64,000 nt of DNA from Exiguobacterium acetylicum (GTDB lineage: Bacteria; Bacillota; Bacilli; Exiguobacteriales; Exiguobacteriaceae), in contig NZ_CP081878.1 in the NCBI RefSeq assembly GCF_022170825.1, positions 2,320,001 to 2,384,000 on the forward strand, given 5' to 3'. The notes below the pieces were generated by a model. The model did not search any database and was not told the origin of the DNA. It saw only the letters and a list, made by a program, of their open reading frames with translations. Shown here one piece after another: positions 44,013-52,083 of the stretch. The position numbers and the translations under genes are program-made. Positions within the stretch are counted from its first letter, which is position 1. Each line of letters opens with the position of its first letter.

Positions 44013-44042
44013 TGCGTCTTCCGTTACGTCACCCCTTATACT
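44012..44042 (+). promoter_or_regulatory. MerR-type promoter with 19-bp spacer
   Basis: TTGCGT (44012-44017), a 19-base spacer, TATACT (44037-44042). The long spacer is the hallmark of MerR-activated promoters. The spacer contains the near-palindrome GTTACGTCAC (44023-44032), placed as an operator would be. The regulator gene starts 22 bases after the -10. Confidence 0.7.
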
Positions 44043-44063
44043 CCAATAAAAGGAGGTACACAG

Positions 44064-44834
44064 ATGACTTATTCTACTCAGGAAATCGCTAAACTTGCCG
44101 GTGTCACGAAGCGAACGTTATATCATTACGAGACAGTCGGGCTTTTAGTACCCCGGCGCACTGATACCGGTCACCGGTGTTACAGCAGGGAAGATCTTTT
44201 ACGCTTGCAACAGATATTATTTTATCGTTCTCTCGATTTTCCACTGTCAGAAATCCAAAGGTTACTCACGCAACCTGATTCCGATCATCACACGATATTG
44301 AAAAAACAAATTACACTACTTCAAGAAAAAGCTTCGCATTATCAGACGCTCGCTCAACTCGCTGAACAGACATTACTCACTTTAAAAGGAGGAATCCCAA
44401 TGAAAGACGAACAACTATTCCGCGGTTTACGTCACGACGAGATCGTTACGCATGAAAAACAACATGCAGAGGAAGTCGAGGAACACTACGGCGACACAGA
44501 CGCCTATCGGATCAGCGCAAAAAGACAACAACAACGTACTCCGAATGAGAAAGAACAACTGAGCACCATGCACAAACAACTCGACCAACGCTTAACGATT
44601 CTTTACCGCGATGGACACAAGGCGACGGATGCAGACGTTCAACAAATCGTCAAAGAGCAACATGACTTCATCGACACGCACTATTATCCATGTGAATTAT
44701 CTCTCTTTGCATCACTTGGTCAAATGTATGTGTCTGACGAACGATTCCGTGCCTATTATGATACGTATGCACCCGGACTATCTGCGTTCTATTCAGAAGC
44801 TATTTCACACTATGCAGAAGCAACATCAAACTAA
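44064..44834 (+). CDS. TipA-like MerR-family multidrug-responsive regulator
   Basis: A 256-residue activator. Residues 1-70 form a MerR winged helix (YSTQEIAKLAGVTKRTLYHY, ETVGLLVPRRTDTGHRCYS), followed by a coiled-coil dimerisation helix (about 75-110) and a TipAS antibiotic-binding domain (about 113-256; YRISAKRQQQRTPNEKEQ, YPCELSLFASLGQMYVSDER). In Streptomyces TipAL (253 aa) this domain binds thiopeptides covalently, and an internal start gives free TipAS of 144 aa; the lengths here are almost identical. ATG at 44064 follows AGGAGG, 15 nt after the predicted transcription start. It overlaps the convergent amidohydrolase gene by 9 nt. Also similar: Bacillus Mta. Confidence 0.9.
   Translation: MTYSTQEIAKLAGVTKRTLYHYETVGLLVPRRTDTGHRCYSREDLLRLQQILFYRSLDFPLSEIQRLLTQPDSDHHTILKKQITLLQEKASHYQTLAQLAEQTLLTLKGGIPMKDEQLFRGLRHDEIVTHEKQHAEEVEEHYGDTDAYRISAKRQQQRTPNEKEQLSTMHKQLDQRLTILYRDGHKATDADVQQIVKEQHDFIDTHYYPCELSLFASLGQMYVSDERFRAYYDTYAPGLSAFYSEAISHYAEATSN
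44385..44402 (+). promoter_or_regulatory. Internal ribosome binding site for a free TipAS domain
   Basis: AAAGGAGG (44385-44392), seven bases, ATG at 44400-44402, in frame with the regulator (codon 113). It would yield a 144-residue protein exactly at the boundary between coiled coil and TipAS domain. Confidence 0.7.
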
Positions 44835-46385
44835 TGCTGCCTCTGCCTGATAGACGATTTTACCGGCTTGGACCGTCTCCACTAAGCGGTTATTCAAGAT
44901 GGCTTCACCACGCAAACGATAGAAGTCTTGTTCAAAGATGACGAAGTCGGCATCGTAGCCTGGTAAGAGTAATCCTTTGCGTCCATGTGTTTCGGTCGCG
45001 AGATGTGGATTTTTTGTAAAGAGTAACAGTGCTTCGTACATCGATAACGTCTCATTCGTTTTATCGACACGTCCTGCCGTCCCTTCCGTCGCTGCATACA
45101 GGGAACGTCGGACATCGGGGTCAGAGATTGGCGCATCCGCTCCGCCGCACAACAGTGCGCCGGTCTCAGCTAACGAACGTAAACGATAACTCCAGTCAAG
45201 ACGATTCAAGCCGAGGCGATCGACGATGAAGTCTGCATCGTCTAGTAAAAAGACCGGTTGGACGTCAATCAAGACTGGCAACTTCCGAATTCGCGCAAGC
45301 GTCTCCGGACGAACGACCGTCGCATGAATGATTCGGTCCCGCTTCCCTTTTGGCGCCGGATATTTCTCGAGCACCTGTACGAACCGCTCGATTGCTAAAT
45401 CCCCGATAACGTGTGCCGCGACTGTAAATCCGTAACTACGTGCACGTTTGACGAGTTGCTCGAGCTGTTCTGGTGTATGCACTTCAATACCGCGTGTCGT
45501 CGGATCATCAGAATAGCCACGACCGAGTAGAGCTGTTCGTCCTCCGAGTGCGCCGTCGACGAATAGTTTCATCGCACCGATTGACATCGTTGATGGCAGA
45601 GTTGGCTGCTGTTGTACGAACTCATCGATGACAAGATGATGCACGAGTAGATGTGTATGGAAGCCTGTCTCTTCTGTCACTTCTTTATACGCTTGAAGGA
45701 TTTCCGCGACATCTCCGTGATACGATAAATCTTCTGTGTGTGCCGCAATGATCCCATATTGATATAAGTTCTTAATCGCTGATCGAAGTGACGATTTATT
45801 TCGCTCTAAGTTTCCAGCTTGTAACGCATATAAAGGTTCAAGCGCCGCATCGTACAAAAATCCATCAGCTTCTCCGTTATCCGCTAAACCGATCTTTCCA
45901 CCATCGATGACAGTCGATGCTTTATATCCGAGCTGTTGGAATAGGACATCATTGACAAGCGCAGTATGCCGGTCTGTCCGTTTTAATAAGGCAGGTGCGT
46001 CAGGAAACAACTGATTCAACCATGCTTTTGTCGGTGCACGATCAAGTTTCGTTTCGTCATATCCTTCCGCCACGTGGATTCCATTGATTGGTTCAGCCTT
46101 GAGGAAAGCTTGTCCTAATGTTTCAAGCGTCGCATAACGCGATGCATCGACACGGTTGATCGCTTCCCCGTAACCAATCAAATGAATATGTGCATCTGTG
46201 AAGGCTGGATAAACAGCTTTTCCGTTCAAGTCGTGAATCTGATCAATGCGTCTACCGAAACGACGGCGTAGTTTTCCCTCTTCACCCATCGCGATGATAC
46301 GTGTCTCCTCGACGAACATCGCTGAATGGACATCCTCTTCATGTGCCATTGTACGAATCAATCCATTTACGTATAGTGTTCCCAT
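44826..46385 (-). CDS. Metal-dependent amidohydrolase (YtcJ-like)
   Basis: A 519-residue amidohydrolase family 3 protein. Visible metal-site motifs are the first HxH in PAFTDAHIHLIGYG (about 60-64), a possible His further in LVHHLVIDEF, AAHVIGDLAIERFVQVL, the RIIHATVV segment and the final Asp in CGGADAPISDPD. The C-terminus has the typical GLLLPGYDADFVIFEQD signature. Substrate not predictable; relatives include formamide- and imide-type hydrolases. The ATG at 46385 follows GAGGAG; the open frame continuing to 46523 crosses the ezrA terminator and is rejected. Tail-to-tail overlap of 9 nt with the tipA-like gene. Confidence 0.85.
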   Translation of the reverse strand: MGTLYVNGLIRTMAHEEDVHSAMFVEETRIIAMGEEGKLRRRFGRRIDQIHDLNGKAVYPAFTDAHIHLIGYGEAINRVDASRYATLETLGQAFLKAEPINGIHVAEGYDETKLDRAPTKAWLNQLFPDAPALLKRTDRHTALVNDVLFQQLGYKASTVIDGGKIGLADNGEADGFLYDAALEPLYALQAGNLERNKSSLRSAIKNLYQYGIIAAHTEDLSYHGDVAEILQAYKEVTEETGFHTHLLVHHLVIDEFVQQQPTLPSTMSIGAMKLFVDGALGGRTALLGRGYSDDPTTRGIEVHTPEQLEQLVKRARSYGFTVAAHVIGDLAIERFVQVLEKYPAPKGKRDRIIHATVVRPETLARIRKLPVLIDVQPVFLLDDADFIVDRLGLNRLDWSYRLRSLAETGALLCGGADAPISDPDVRRSLYAATEGTAGRVDKTNETLSMYEALLLFTKNPHLATETHGRKGLLLPGYDADFVIFEQDFYRLRGEAILNNRLVETVQAGKIVYQAEAALV

Positions 46386-46404
46386 TCTACTCACTCCTCT
46401 TTTT

Positions 46405-46436
46405 ACAAAAATAGGGTGACCATGACGGTCACCCTG
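46405..46436 (-). terminator. ezrA terminator
   Basis: AGGGTGACC and GGTCACCCT form a 9-bp stem around six bases, followed by ATTTTTG on the minus strand. Confidence 0.88.
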
Positions 46437-46452
46437 AATTGTCGATCCTGAT

Positions 46453-48159
46453 TTAAACGTGCAGTGTTTCCTCTGGTGCACACGATCGTTTAATGCGTTC
46501 GATCGCGTCCGGATCGTATTCATTTAGGACACGTTCCGCTAAGACGATCGTTCGTTCATAGTCTCCCGCTAAGAACTTCGTTTCCGCGATCGTCAGCGAC
46601 ATATGTATCTCGTTGTCGTGGCGACGATATCGGTTCGCATACTGGACAAGCCGTTCTGCATACGTGACTTCGAACACTAATGTATCTAACCGTTCTTGCA
46701 CATGTTTAAACGTTTCTTGGACGTCTTGACTTTGCGCAACGATTGATCGGACATTAAACGGTAACTCTTCGAGCCGTATCTCAAGCGTCTGTAGCGAACG
46801 ATTCGCATTACGTAGCGCTTCTTCGACTTCCGTTGGCAAGTTCGGTAACCCAAGTCGTTTCAGACGAAGTCGTGTTTGCGAGAGTTGATGGCGCCATTCG
46901 ACCATCCGTTCGCGAACTTCTGTCTCTTCTTTTCGAAGTGCTTGAAGTTCGACTGTAAAGCGTTCGTATTGAATCATTAACTGTTCTTCTAAGCGAATCG
47001 CATCGCGCATTTGATCTTCGAGCATACTGAAGGGAATGATTTTCCCAGCAATTGACTCATCGAGATCTTTTGCCGCTTCGAACAGTAGCTCTTCGTCACG
47101 CTGGATCGTTTCATAATGAATTCCAAGATCTGCTGAGATTTCATACTTTTCACGTAAAATGCTGAACTCTTGTGCTAACTGATGAATCCGTTCGCGCATC
47201 CGTAAGGCTTTTTGTTTCAAGGATTGGTTTTCTTTTTTTACTTGATGACGCGCATCAACTTCACGACGGAACGTATCATACATTTGATCAACGTCGGCTG
47301 ATAACTGTTGAATCGCCTCTTCCAAACCATCGACTTCAAGTCTCTCGATTTTTTCAGCAAGACTCAAGCGTTGTTCCTCGAACCGTTTGATCTCCGATTG
47401 GAGACCGAGTGGCTCAAGTGGATAGCCATCTAATGACATTTCCTTATAACCCGCTCCGAGCTGATCAATTCGTTGACGCAATTCATGAGCGAGAATCTTC
47501 CATTGTTTCGGTACGAGCTCGACGAGTTGACGTGTCGTTGCTACTTCTTGTTCAAGCAACAAGCTTGTTTCATACGCCTTCGTCACTTCACCTGAAGCTT
47601 CGTACTGGCACATCTCATTCCAGTGCGCATCGATTTGTTCACTTCGTTCTTCCAGACGCGCGAGCGCCGGTCCGAATGAATTCGCTTGAATCAATAATGA
47701 TTTCCGAACTTGCCCTGAATCAGCTTCACCTTGCGCTTTCAATTCGGCTAGAACCGATTGATTCGTTTTGAACGTCGACATCTCGACGAGCATCTCATCA
47801 ATCAACCCTTCGAGTTCCACAATTAATTGTTCCGTTACTTCGAGGTCATTCTTGACGGCGATGAACCGATATTTATCAAGCGCTTCTTCCGCTCGGTAAA
47901 GTGTTTCATCGATTTGGGCGACGTGGACCGTTAGCAATTCTTCCCACGCTTGATGCCAGGAGCTGAACTTCGTCTCCGTCTCACCCGCCATCGGTAGTTG
48001 CTTTAAGTCCTGCAACTCCTTTGGAATCGATGCACTGACGATGCCTTGTTTTCGCATATCAAGTTCATCGATTTTCGTGTAGTATTTTTTTCGACTGATC
48101 ATGCTAAATAGCATGACGAGTAATACGATGACGATGACCCCGATCACCCATGCCCACAT
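46453..48159 (-). CDS. ezrA: Septation ring formation regulator EzrA
   Basis: Membrane-anchored, spectrin-like negative regulator of FtsZ ring assembly that also positions PBP1. The 568-residue protein has one N-terminal membrane helix (residues 2-22, WAWVIGVIVIVLLVMLFSM) followed entirely by coiled coil, with the helical repeats rich in Glu, Gln, Leu and Arg that define EzrA. The length matches the Bacillus protein (562 aa). GGAGGT precedes ATG at 48159. It is divergent from msrC, as the neighbouring genes are around Bacillus ezrA; hisJ, next to it in Bacillus, is not seen. Confidence 0.94.
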   Translation of the reverse strand: MWAWVIGVIVIVLLVMLFSMISRKKYYTKIDELDMRKQGIVSASIPKELQDLKQLPMAGETETKFSSWHQAWEELLTVHVAQIDETLYRAEEALDKYRFIAVKNDLEVTEQLIVELEGLIDEMLVEMSTFKTNQSVLAELKAQGEADSGQVRKSLLIQANSFGPALARLEERSEQIDAHWNEMCQYEASGEVTKAYETSLLLEQEVATTRQLVELVPKQWKILAHELRQRIDQLGAGYKEMSLDGYPLEPLGLQSEIKRFEEQRLSLAEKIERLEVDGLEEAIQQLSADVDQMYDTFRREVDARHQVKKENQSLKQKALRMRERIHQLAQEFSILREKYEISADLGIHYETIQRDEELLFEAAKDLDESIAGKIIPFSMLEDQMRDAIRLEEQLMIQYERFTVELQALRKEETEVRERMVEWRHQLSQTRLRLKRLGLPNLPTEVEEALRNANRSLQTLEIRLEELPFNVRSIVAQSQDVQETFKHVQERLDTLVFEVTYAERLVQYANRYRRHDNEIHMSLTIAETKFLAGDYERTIVLAERVLNEYDPDAIERIKRSCAPEETLHV

Positions 48160-48317
48160 TTGTCACGACCTCCACTCTGTCCTGCGACTTTAGATTTTCT
48201 CTAAATCGCAATAATCTTATCCTTATAATAGTATAGCGCAACCGTTTTGCATAGATTTACAAGGGCTTTTCCTGATTTCTTCCGCTCTTTTGAATCCTTT
48301 TTCCAAAAATCAATTGT

Positions 48318-48346
48318 TTGTCAGCCGCACGAAAACTCGTTAAACT
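48318..48346 (+). promoter_or_regulatory. msrC promoter
   Basis: TTGTCA (48318-48323), 17 bases, TAAACT (48341-48346), about 35 bases before the msrC start. Confidence 0.6.
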
Positions 48347-48382
48347 AAAAAAAATACGCTTTTCACGGGAGGAATTTTTATT

Positions 48383-48868
48383 ATGTTCGAAACGAAAACA
48401 TATGAAGGTGACCGGACGAAACAATATGACATGCTTTCAAAACAACTGGATGCGTTATTAATGGGAGAAGAGAATCAAGTCGCGAACTTGTCGAATGCGA
48501 GCGCGCTACTCAATCAATTCCTCGATCGTATCAACTGGGTCGGCTTCTATTTGACAGATACGGAACAAAATCAACTCGTCCTCGGACCATTCCAAGGACT
48601 TCCCGCATGCGTCCGTATTCCTTTCGGTCGTGGTGTCTGCGGAACGTCAGCAGCAGAGCAAACGACGCAACGGATCGAAGATGTTCATCAGTTCCCGGGA
48701 CACATCGCGTGCGATGCAGCTTCGAACTCAGAAATCGTCATTCCACTCGTCAAAGACGGTCAAACAATCGGCGTACTTGACATCGACAGCCCAGAGTTCA
48801 ACCGTTTCGATGAAGTCGATCAAGCTGGTTTAGAAGCTTTCTGTACGACACTACTTCGTCATCTGTAA
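48383..48868 (+). CDS. msrC: Free methionine-(R)-sulfoxide reductase, GAF domain (YtsP/MsrC)
   Basis: Reduces free L-methionine-R-sulfoxide with thioredoxin. The 161-residue single GAF-domain protein has the three Cys of the enzymatic family in GLPACVRIPFGRGVCGTSA (about 76 and 86) and FPGHIACDAASNSEIVIP (about 110). WVGFYL and VLDIDSPEFNRFDEVD are also typical. The ATG at 48383 follows GGGAGG by ten bases. It lies between ezrA and rpsD, the place of Bacillus ytsP. Transcription ends before the separate rpsD promoter. Confidence 0.93.
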   Translation: MFETKTYEGDRTKQYDMLSKQLDALLMGEENQVANLSNASALLNQFLDRINWVGFYLTDTEQNQLVLGPFQGLPACVRIPFGRGVCGTSAAEQTTQRIEDVHQFPGHIACDAASNSEIVIPLVKDGQTIGVLDIDSPEFNRFDEVDQAGLEAFCTTLLRHL

Positions 48869-48874
48869 TTCTGA

Positions 48875-48903
48875 TTGACAGTCGATTGTCCACACCGTAT
48901 ACT
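48875..48903 (+). promoter_or_regulatory. rpsD promoter
   Basis: TTGACA (48875-48880), 17 bases, TATACT (48898-48903): near-consensus. Predicted start about 48910 gives a leader of 190 nt. Confidence 0.85.
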
Positions 48904-48909
48904 TGTAAA

Positions 48910-49101
48910 AGTGCAGAAATGATAACGATAGCGGTCAAATCGCTTACGTATCACATTTCATGACTCGGTGAATAACCGGAGGGGCATCGTGTAACTTTGC
49001 TATCAAGCGAGGGTGCCACATCATGAAATGGGCGTAATGTGGGTTTGATGGCGTTATTATTTTTATGCAAATAATAACGAACAATAAGGAGGAGTCTTAT
49101 T
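48910..49101 (+). promoter_or_regulatory. rpsD leader, S4 autoregulatory leader
   Basis: A 190-nt untranslated, structured RNA in front of rpsD, the position and size of the Bacillus S4 leader in which S4 represses its own translation. A late hairpin pairs CGTTATTATT with AATAATAACG (about 49052-49080) just before the SD AAGGAGGA. Long stretches with GC-rich helices (CGGTGAATAACCGG) precede it. Family call by position, without model search. Confidence 0.72.
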
Positions 49102-49701
49102 ATGGCTCGCTATACAGGTCCAGCTTGGAAACTCTCACGTCGTCTCGGTATCTCACTTACTGAAACAGGAAAAGAAATCGCAAAACGCCCTTACGCACCA
49201 GGTCAACACGGTAACAGCCGTCGTAAAGTATCTGAGTACGGTCTTCAACTTCAAGCGAAGCAAACACTTCGTCACATGTACGGAGTAAACGAACGCCAAT
49301 TCAACCGTATCTTCAACGATGCTGGCAAAATGCCTGGTATCCACGGTGAGAACTTCATGTTCTTACTCGAAGCACGTCTTGATAACGTCGTTTACCGTAT
49401 GGGTATGGCTCGTACACGTCGTGCTGCTCGTCAGCTCGTCAACCACGGTCACATTCAAGTTGATGGACAACGCGTTGATATCCCATCATTCCGCGTGAAA
49501 CCAGGTCAAACGATCTCAGTTCGCGAAAAATCGAAGAACTTTGTCGTTATCAAAGAAGCACTCGAAGTTGCTCCAGCAACTAAAGACTTCGTTACTTTCG
49601 ATGCTGAGAAGCTCGAAGGAACATTCGTCCGTCTTCCTGAGCGTTCTGAATTGAACGATCAAATCCAAGAACAACTCGTCGTTGAGTACTACTCACGTTA
49701 A
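49102..49701 (+). CDS. rpsD: 30S ribosomal protein S4
   Basis: Primary 16S rRNA-binding protein that nucleates 30S assembly. The 199-residue protein begins [19 protein letters not shown], and has the S4 RNA-binding domain (about 90-150; [37 protein letters not shown]). It lacks the N-terminal zinc-cysteine cluster of some bacterial S4 proteins, as does the Bacillus protein. GGAGGA precedes ATG. It is monocistronic with a strong terminator, followed by bioY, an arrangement in which the gene is separate from the alpha operon as in Bacillus. Confidence 0.98.
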   Translation: MARYTGPAWKLSRRLGISLTETGKEIAKRPYAPGQHGNSRRKVSEYGLQLQAKQTLRHMYGVNERQFNRIFNDAGKMPGIHGENFMFLLEARLDNVVYRMGMARTRRAARQLVNHGHIQVDGQRVDIPSFRVKPGQTISVREKSKNFVVIKEALEVAPATKDFVTFDAEKLEGTFVRLPERSELNDQIQEQLVVEYYSR

Positions 49702-49712
49702 TCGATTGTTCC

Positions 49713-49741
49713 AGCACTCACTTCGGTGGGTGCTTTTTTTG
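49713..49741 (+). terminator. rpsD terminator
   Basis: AGCACTCAC and GTGGGTGCT close a TTCG tetraloop, followed by seven T. Confidence 0.92.
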
Positions 49742-49795
49742 TCTGTTAATAAAATGTATACCTGGTCTTAAAAAAAGAGTGACGTCATTTATTTG

Positions 49796-49832
49796 TTTGT
49801 GTTAACCTATAAATATACATAGTTAACACAAA
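49796..49832. promoter_or_regulatory. BirA (biotin repressor) operator upstream of bioY
   Basis: TTTGTGTTAAC (49796-49806) and GTTAACACAAA (49822-49832) are perfect 11-bp inverted arms separated by 15 bases, the BirA box geometry (TTAAC/GTTAA cores). A TATA-like element lies in the spacer, so binding would block the bioY promoter when biotin is plentiful. Confidence 0.8.
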
Positions 49833-49852
49833 TAGAAAAGAGGACTTCATTC

Positions 49853-50380
49853 ATGAAAACAAGAGATTTAACGTTCATCGCCCTTGGTGCTGCCATCATT
49901 GCAGCCGTCAGTTCTATGCCACAAATCCAACTCGTCGGTGCTGTTCCGATCACACTCCAGATGCTCGCGATCATGACGGTCAGTGCGATCCTCGGTGGAA
50001 AACGTGGCGGACTCGCTGTCTTGATCTTCCTATTGCTTGCAGCAGCTGGTCTACCCGTTCTCGGAGGAAAAGGCGGACTTGCTCCGTTTGTCGGACCAAC
50101 TGTCGGTTATTTGATCGCCTTTCCGATCGCCGGATTCTTCATCGGTCTCGTCGCCGAAAAAACACGTCGCTTCGTTCCCCTCTTCATCGGGATGATTGTC
50201 TTTGGACTCGGTTTAGTCTACCTGCTTGGAACATTCGGTCTAATGGCTGTACTTGATTTGTCGTTTAAAGATGCTTTTGCAATCAACTATCCCTTCGTCC
50301 TATGGGATACGATCAAAGCAGTCGTTGCAACGACAATCGCCGTTCGCTTGTTACCTCTCCGCTTATTCCGGACAGCTTAA
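49853..50380 (+). CDS. bioY: Biotin transporter BioY
   Basis: The substrate-binding S component of an ECF-type biotin importer. The 175-residue protein has about six membrane helices and the BioY signatures VPITLQMLAIM and GGKRGGLAVLIFLLLAAAGLPVLGGKGGL near residues 30-75 followed by GPTVGYLIAFPIAGF. The ATG at 49853 has GAGG nine bases upstream. A strong BirA operator overlaps its promoter, which supports the substrate. No ecfA or ecfT is adjacent; those may be shared elsewhere. Biotin uptake also serves the accDA-encoded carboxylase in this window. Confidence 0.95.
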   Translation: MKTRDLTFIALGAAIIAAVSSMPQIQLVGAVPITLQMLAIMTVSAILGGKRGGLAVLIFLLLAAAGLPVLGGKGGLAPFVGPTVGYLIAFPIAGFFIGLVAEKTRRFVPLFIGMIVFGLGLVYLLGTFGLMAVLDLSFKDAFAINYPFVLWDTIKAVVATTIAVRLLPLRLFRTA

Positions 50381-50383
50381 AAA

Positions 50384-50416
50384 AACGCTCCCTGTGCATA
50401 AGACAGGGAGCGTTTC
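50384..50416. terminator. Terminator shared by bioY and tyrS
   Basis: AAACGCTCCCTGT and ACAGGGAGCGTTT form a 13-bp stem; on the minus (tyrS) strand TTTTTTT follows, on the plus strand only TTTCC. It mainly serves tyrS. Confidence 0.88.
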
Positions 50417-50424
50417 CTATATCA

Positions 50425-51672
50425 TCAAGCATGCTCGACGACGAAGTATTTTTTCTTTCCGCGACGTACGATCGTAAAGCGACCGATTGCATCGGCTTCC
50501 GTGATTTCTTTCGTTAAGTCTTGCTCGCGCTCTCCGTTTAGGTAGATCGCACCGTTCGTAACATCTTCACGTGCTTGACGTTTTGACGGACTGATTTTTG
50601 CCTCAACGAGAACTTCGACGAGGTTCTTCGCTTCACCGAGCGTAAAGCGTGGCATCCCTTTGAACGCATCTTCAATATCTTCGACTTGCAGGGATTTGAT
50701 ATCTCCACTAAAGAGTGCTGTCGTAATACGCTGTGCTTGTGTCAGACCTTCTTCACCATGGACGAGAACGGTCATCTCTTCTGCGAGACGACGTTGCGCA
50801 ACGCGCTTCTCTGGTGCTGCCTTGACTTCTTCTGCGAGCGCATCAAGTTCTTTGTGCGTTAAGAACGTGAAGTATTTCAAGAATTTAATAACGTCGAGAT
50901 CGTCGACGTTGAACCAGAACTGGTAGAACTCGTACGGTGACGTTTTGTCAGCGTCTAACCAAACCGCACCACCAGCTGTCTTACCGAATTTTTGACCATC
51001 TGCTTTTGTGACAAGCGGTACCGTCAAACCAAATGCTTTTTCTTCATGACCCGCACGACGAATCAATTCCATCCCAGCTGTGATGTTCCCCCATTGGTCA
51101 CTTCCTCCGACTTGAAGGCGGCATCCTTTGTCTTCGTAAAGTTTCAAGAAGTCAAACGATTGAAGTAACATGTATGAGAACTCAGTGAACGAGATTCCGT
51201 TTTGAAGTCGTGAGTCAACAGAATCTTTCGCAAGCATGTAGCTGACTGGGAAGTGTTTTCCGATATCGCGTAAGAAATCGATGATCGTCAAGTCTTTCGT
51301 CCAGTCCAAGTTGTTCGCGATTGTGACCGGGTTCTCTCCTTCAAGCGGTAAGAAACGCGACAGTTGATCTTTAATCCGGTTCGCGAATTCTTCAACGATA
51401 TCAGATGTATTCAATGAACGTTCCGTTGCGCGACCGCTCGGATCTCCGATCATTCCCGTCGCCCCACCAACGAGACCTACAACATGGTGACCTGCTTGTT
51501 GGAATCGTTTTAAGACTAAGATTGGCAACAAGTGTCCGATATGCAACGAATCAGCTGTTGGATCGAAACCTGTGTATAGCGTCGTTGGTGTCTCGAGTAA
51601 TGTCTTCAATCCTTCTTCATCCGTCATTTGGTTAATTAAACCGCGAAATTCTAAATCCTCTAATAACGTCAT
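50425..51672 (-). CDS. tyrS: Tyrosyl-tRNA synthetase
   Basis: Charges tRNA-Tyr. The 415-residue class I enzyme has the catalytic domain with LYTGFDPTADSLHIGHLLPI (HIGH at about 46-49), GGATGMIGDPSGRATERS (tyrosine/ATP binding), VGGSDQWGNITAG and the KMSKS-like loop KFGKTAGGAVWL (KFGKT at about 232), and a C-terminal S4-like RNA-binding domain (about 345-415). AGGAGG precedes ATG at 51672. It is under a T-box leader with a good promoter. Bacillus often has a TyrZ paralogue; this one is of the TyrS type by position next to rpsD and acsA. Confidence 0.96.
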   Translation of the reverse strand: MTLLEDLEFRGLINQMTDEEGLKTLLETPTTLYTGFDPTADSLHIGHLLPILVLKRFQQAGHHVVGLVGGATGMIGDPSGRATERSLNTSDIVEEFANRIKDQLSRFLPLEGENPVTIANNLDWTKDLTIIDFLRDIGKHFPVSYMLAKDSVDSRLQNGISFTEFSYMLLQSFDFLKLYEDKGCRLQVGGSDQWGNITAGMELIRRAGHEEKAFGLTVPLVTKADGQKFGKTAGGAVWLDADKTSPYEFYQFWFNVDDLDVIKFLKYFTFLTHKELDALAEEVKAAPEKRVAQRRLAEEMTVLVHGEEGLTQAQRITTALFSGDIKSLQVEDIEDAFKGMPRFTLGEAKNLVEVLVEAKISPSKRQAREDVTNGAIYLNGEREQDLTKEITEADAIGRFTIVRRGKKKYFVVEHA

Positions 51673-51703
51673 TGTGTCTCCTCCTAAAGTTCACTTTAAA
51701 CAA

Positions 51704-51954
51704 TAAAAAACCGTCCCTTCGTCTAAGACGAAGGGACGGAAGATTCCGTGGTACCACCCTGATTGCCCTTTACATAAAAGGACCACTTGGTTCGTCGATA
51801 ACGGGACGGACCGCTTGATTTCTCAAGAAACTCCTGGAAGCGTAATTCGTAAGTTCACTGTGTCCTAGTTCGCAGCACCACTAGGTCTCTGTCACAGGGA
51901 GTGACTTACTACTGTATTCCGATCACTGTTTAACGTAATATATGAAAATAAGAT
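51704..51954 (-). promoter_or_regulatory. T-box riboswitch leader of tyrS
   Basis: The T-box sequence AGGGTGGTACCACGG (about 51746-51760) precedes a perfect terminator hairpin (CCGTCCCTTCGTC/GACGAAGGGACGG, 51711-51739) with a six-U run. Upstream lies a roughly 190-nt stem I region with GC helices; TAC codons occur in the expected region near 51840-51860 and 51912, but I do not fix the specifier. Antitermination by uncharged tRNA-Tyr is expected. Confidence 0.9.
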
Positions 51955-51960
51955 GGTTTC

Positions 51961-51990
51961 ATGATACGTCGAAGGCGAATCCTCTGTCAA
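51961..51990 (-). promoter_or_regulatory. tyrS promoter
   Basis: Minus strand TTGACA (51985-51990), 18 bases, TATCAT (51961-51966). Confidence 0.75.
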
Positions 51991-52013
51991 GTCCGATTTC
52001 ACTGGTGGATTTA

Positions 52014-52022
52014 TGGTATAAT
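52014..52022 (+). promoter_or_regulatory. Extended -10 promoter for the PBP gene
   Basis: TGGTATAAT, TG-N-TATAAT, about 60 bases before the PBP start codon and divergent from the tyrS promoter 24 bases away. Confidence 0.55.
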
Positions 52023-52083
52023 ACGTCTATCTGTGATTTAATATTAATTTACACCTAAGTTTAAGATGCAAAGGAGATCATTT

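Noticed and set aside
46386-46523. Upstream extension of the amidohydrolase frame
   Set aside because: It runs through the ezrA terminator and ezrA 3' end; the ATG at 46385 has GAGGAG.
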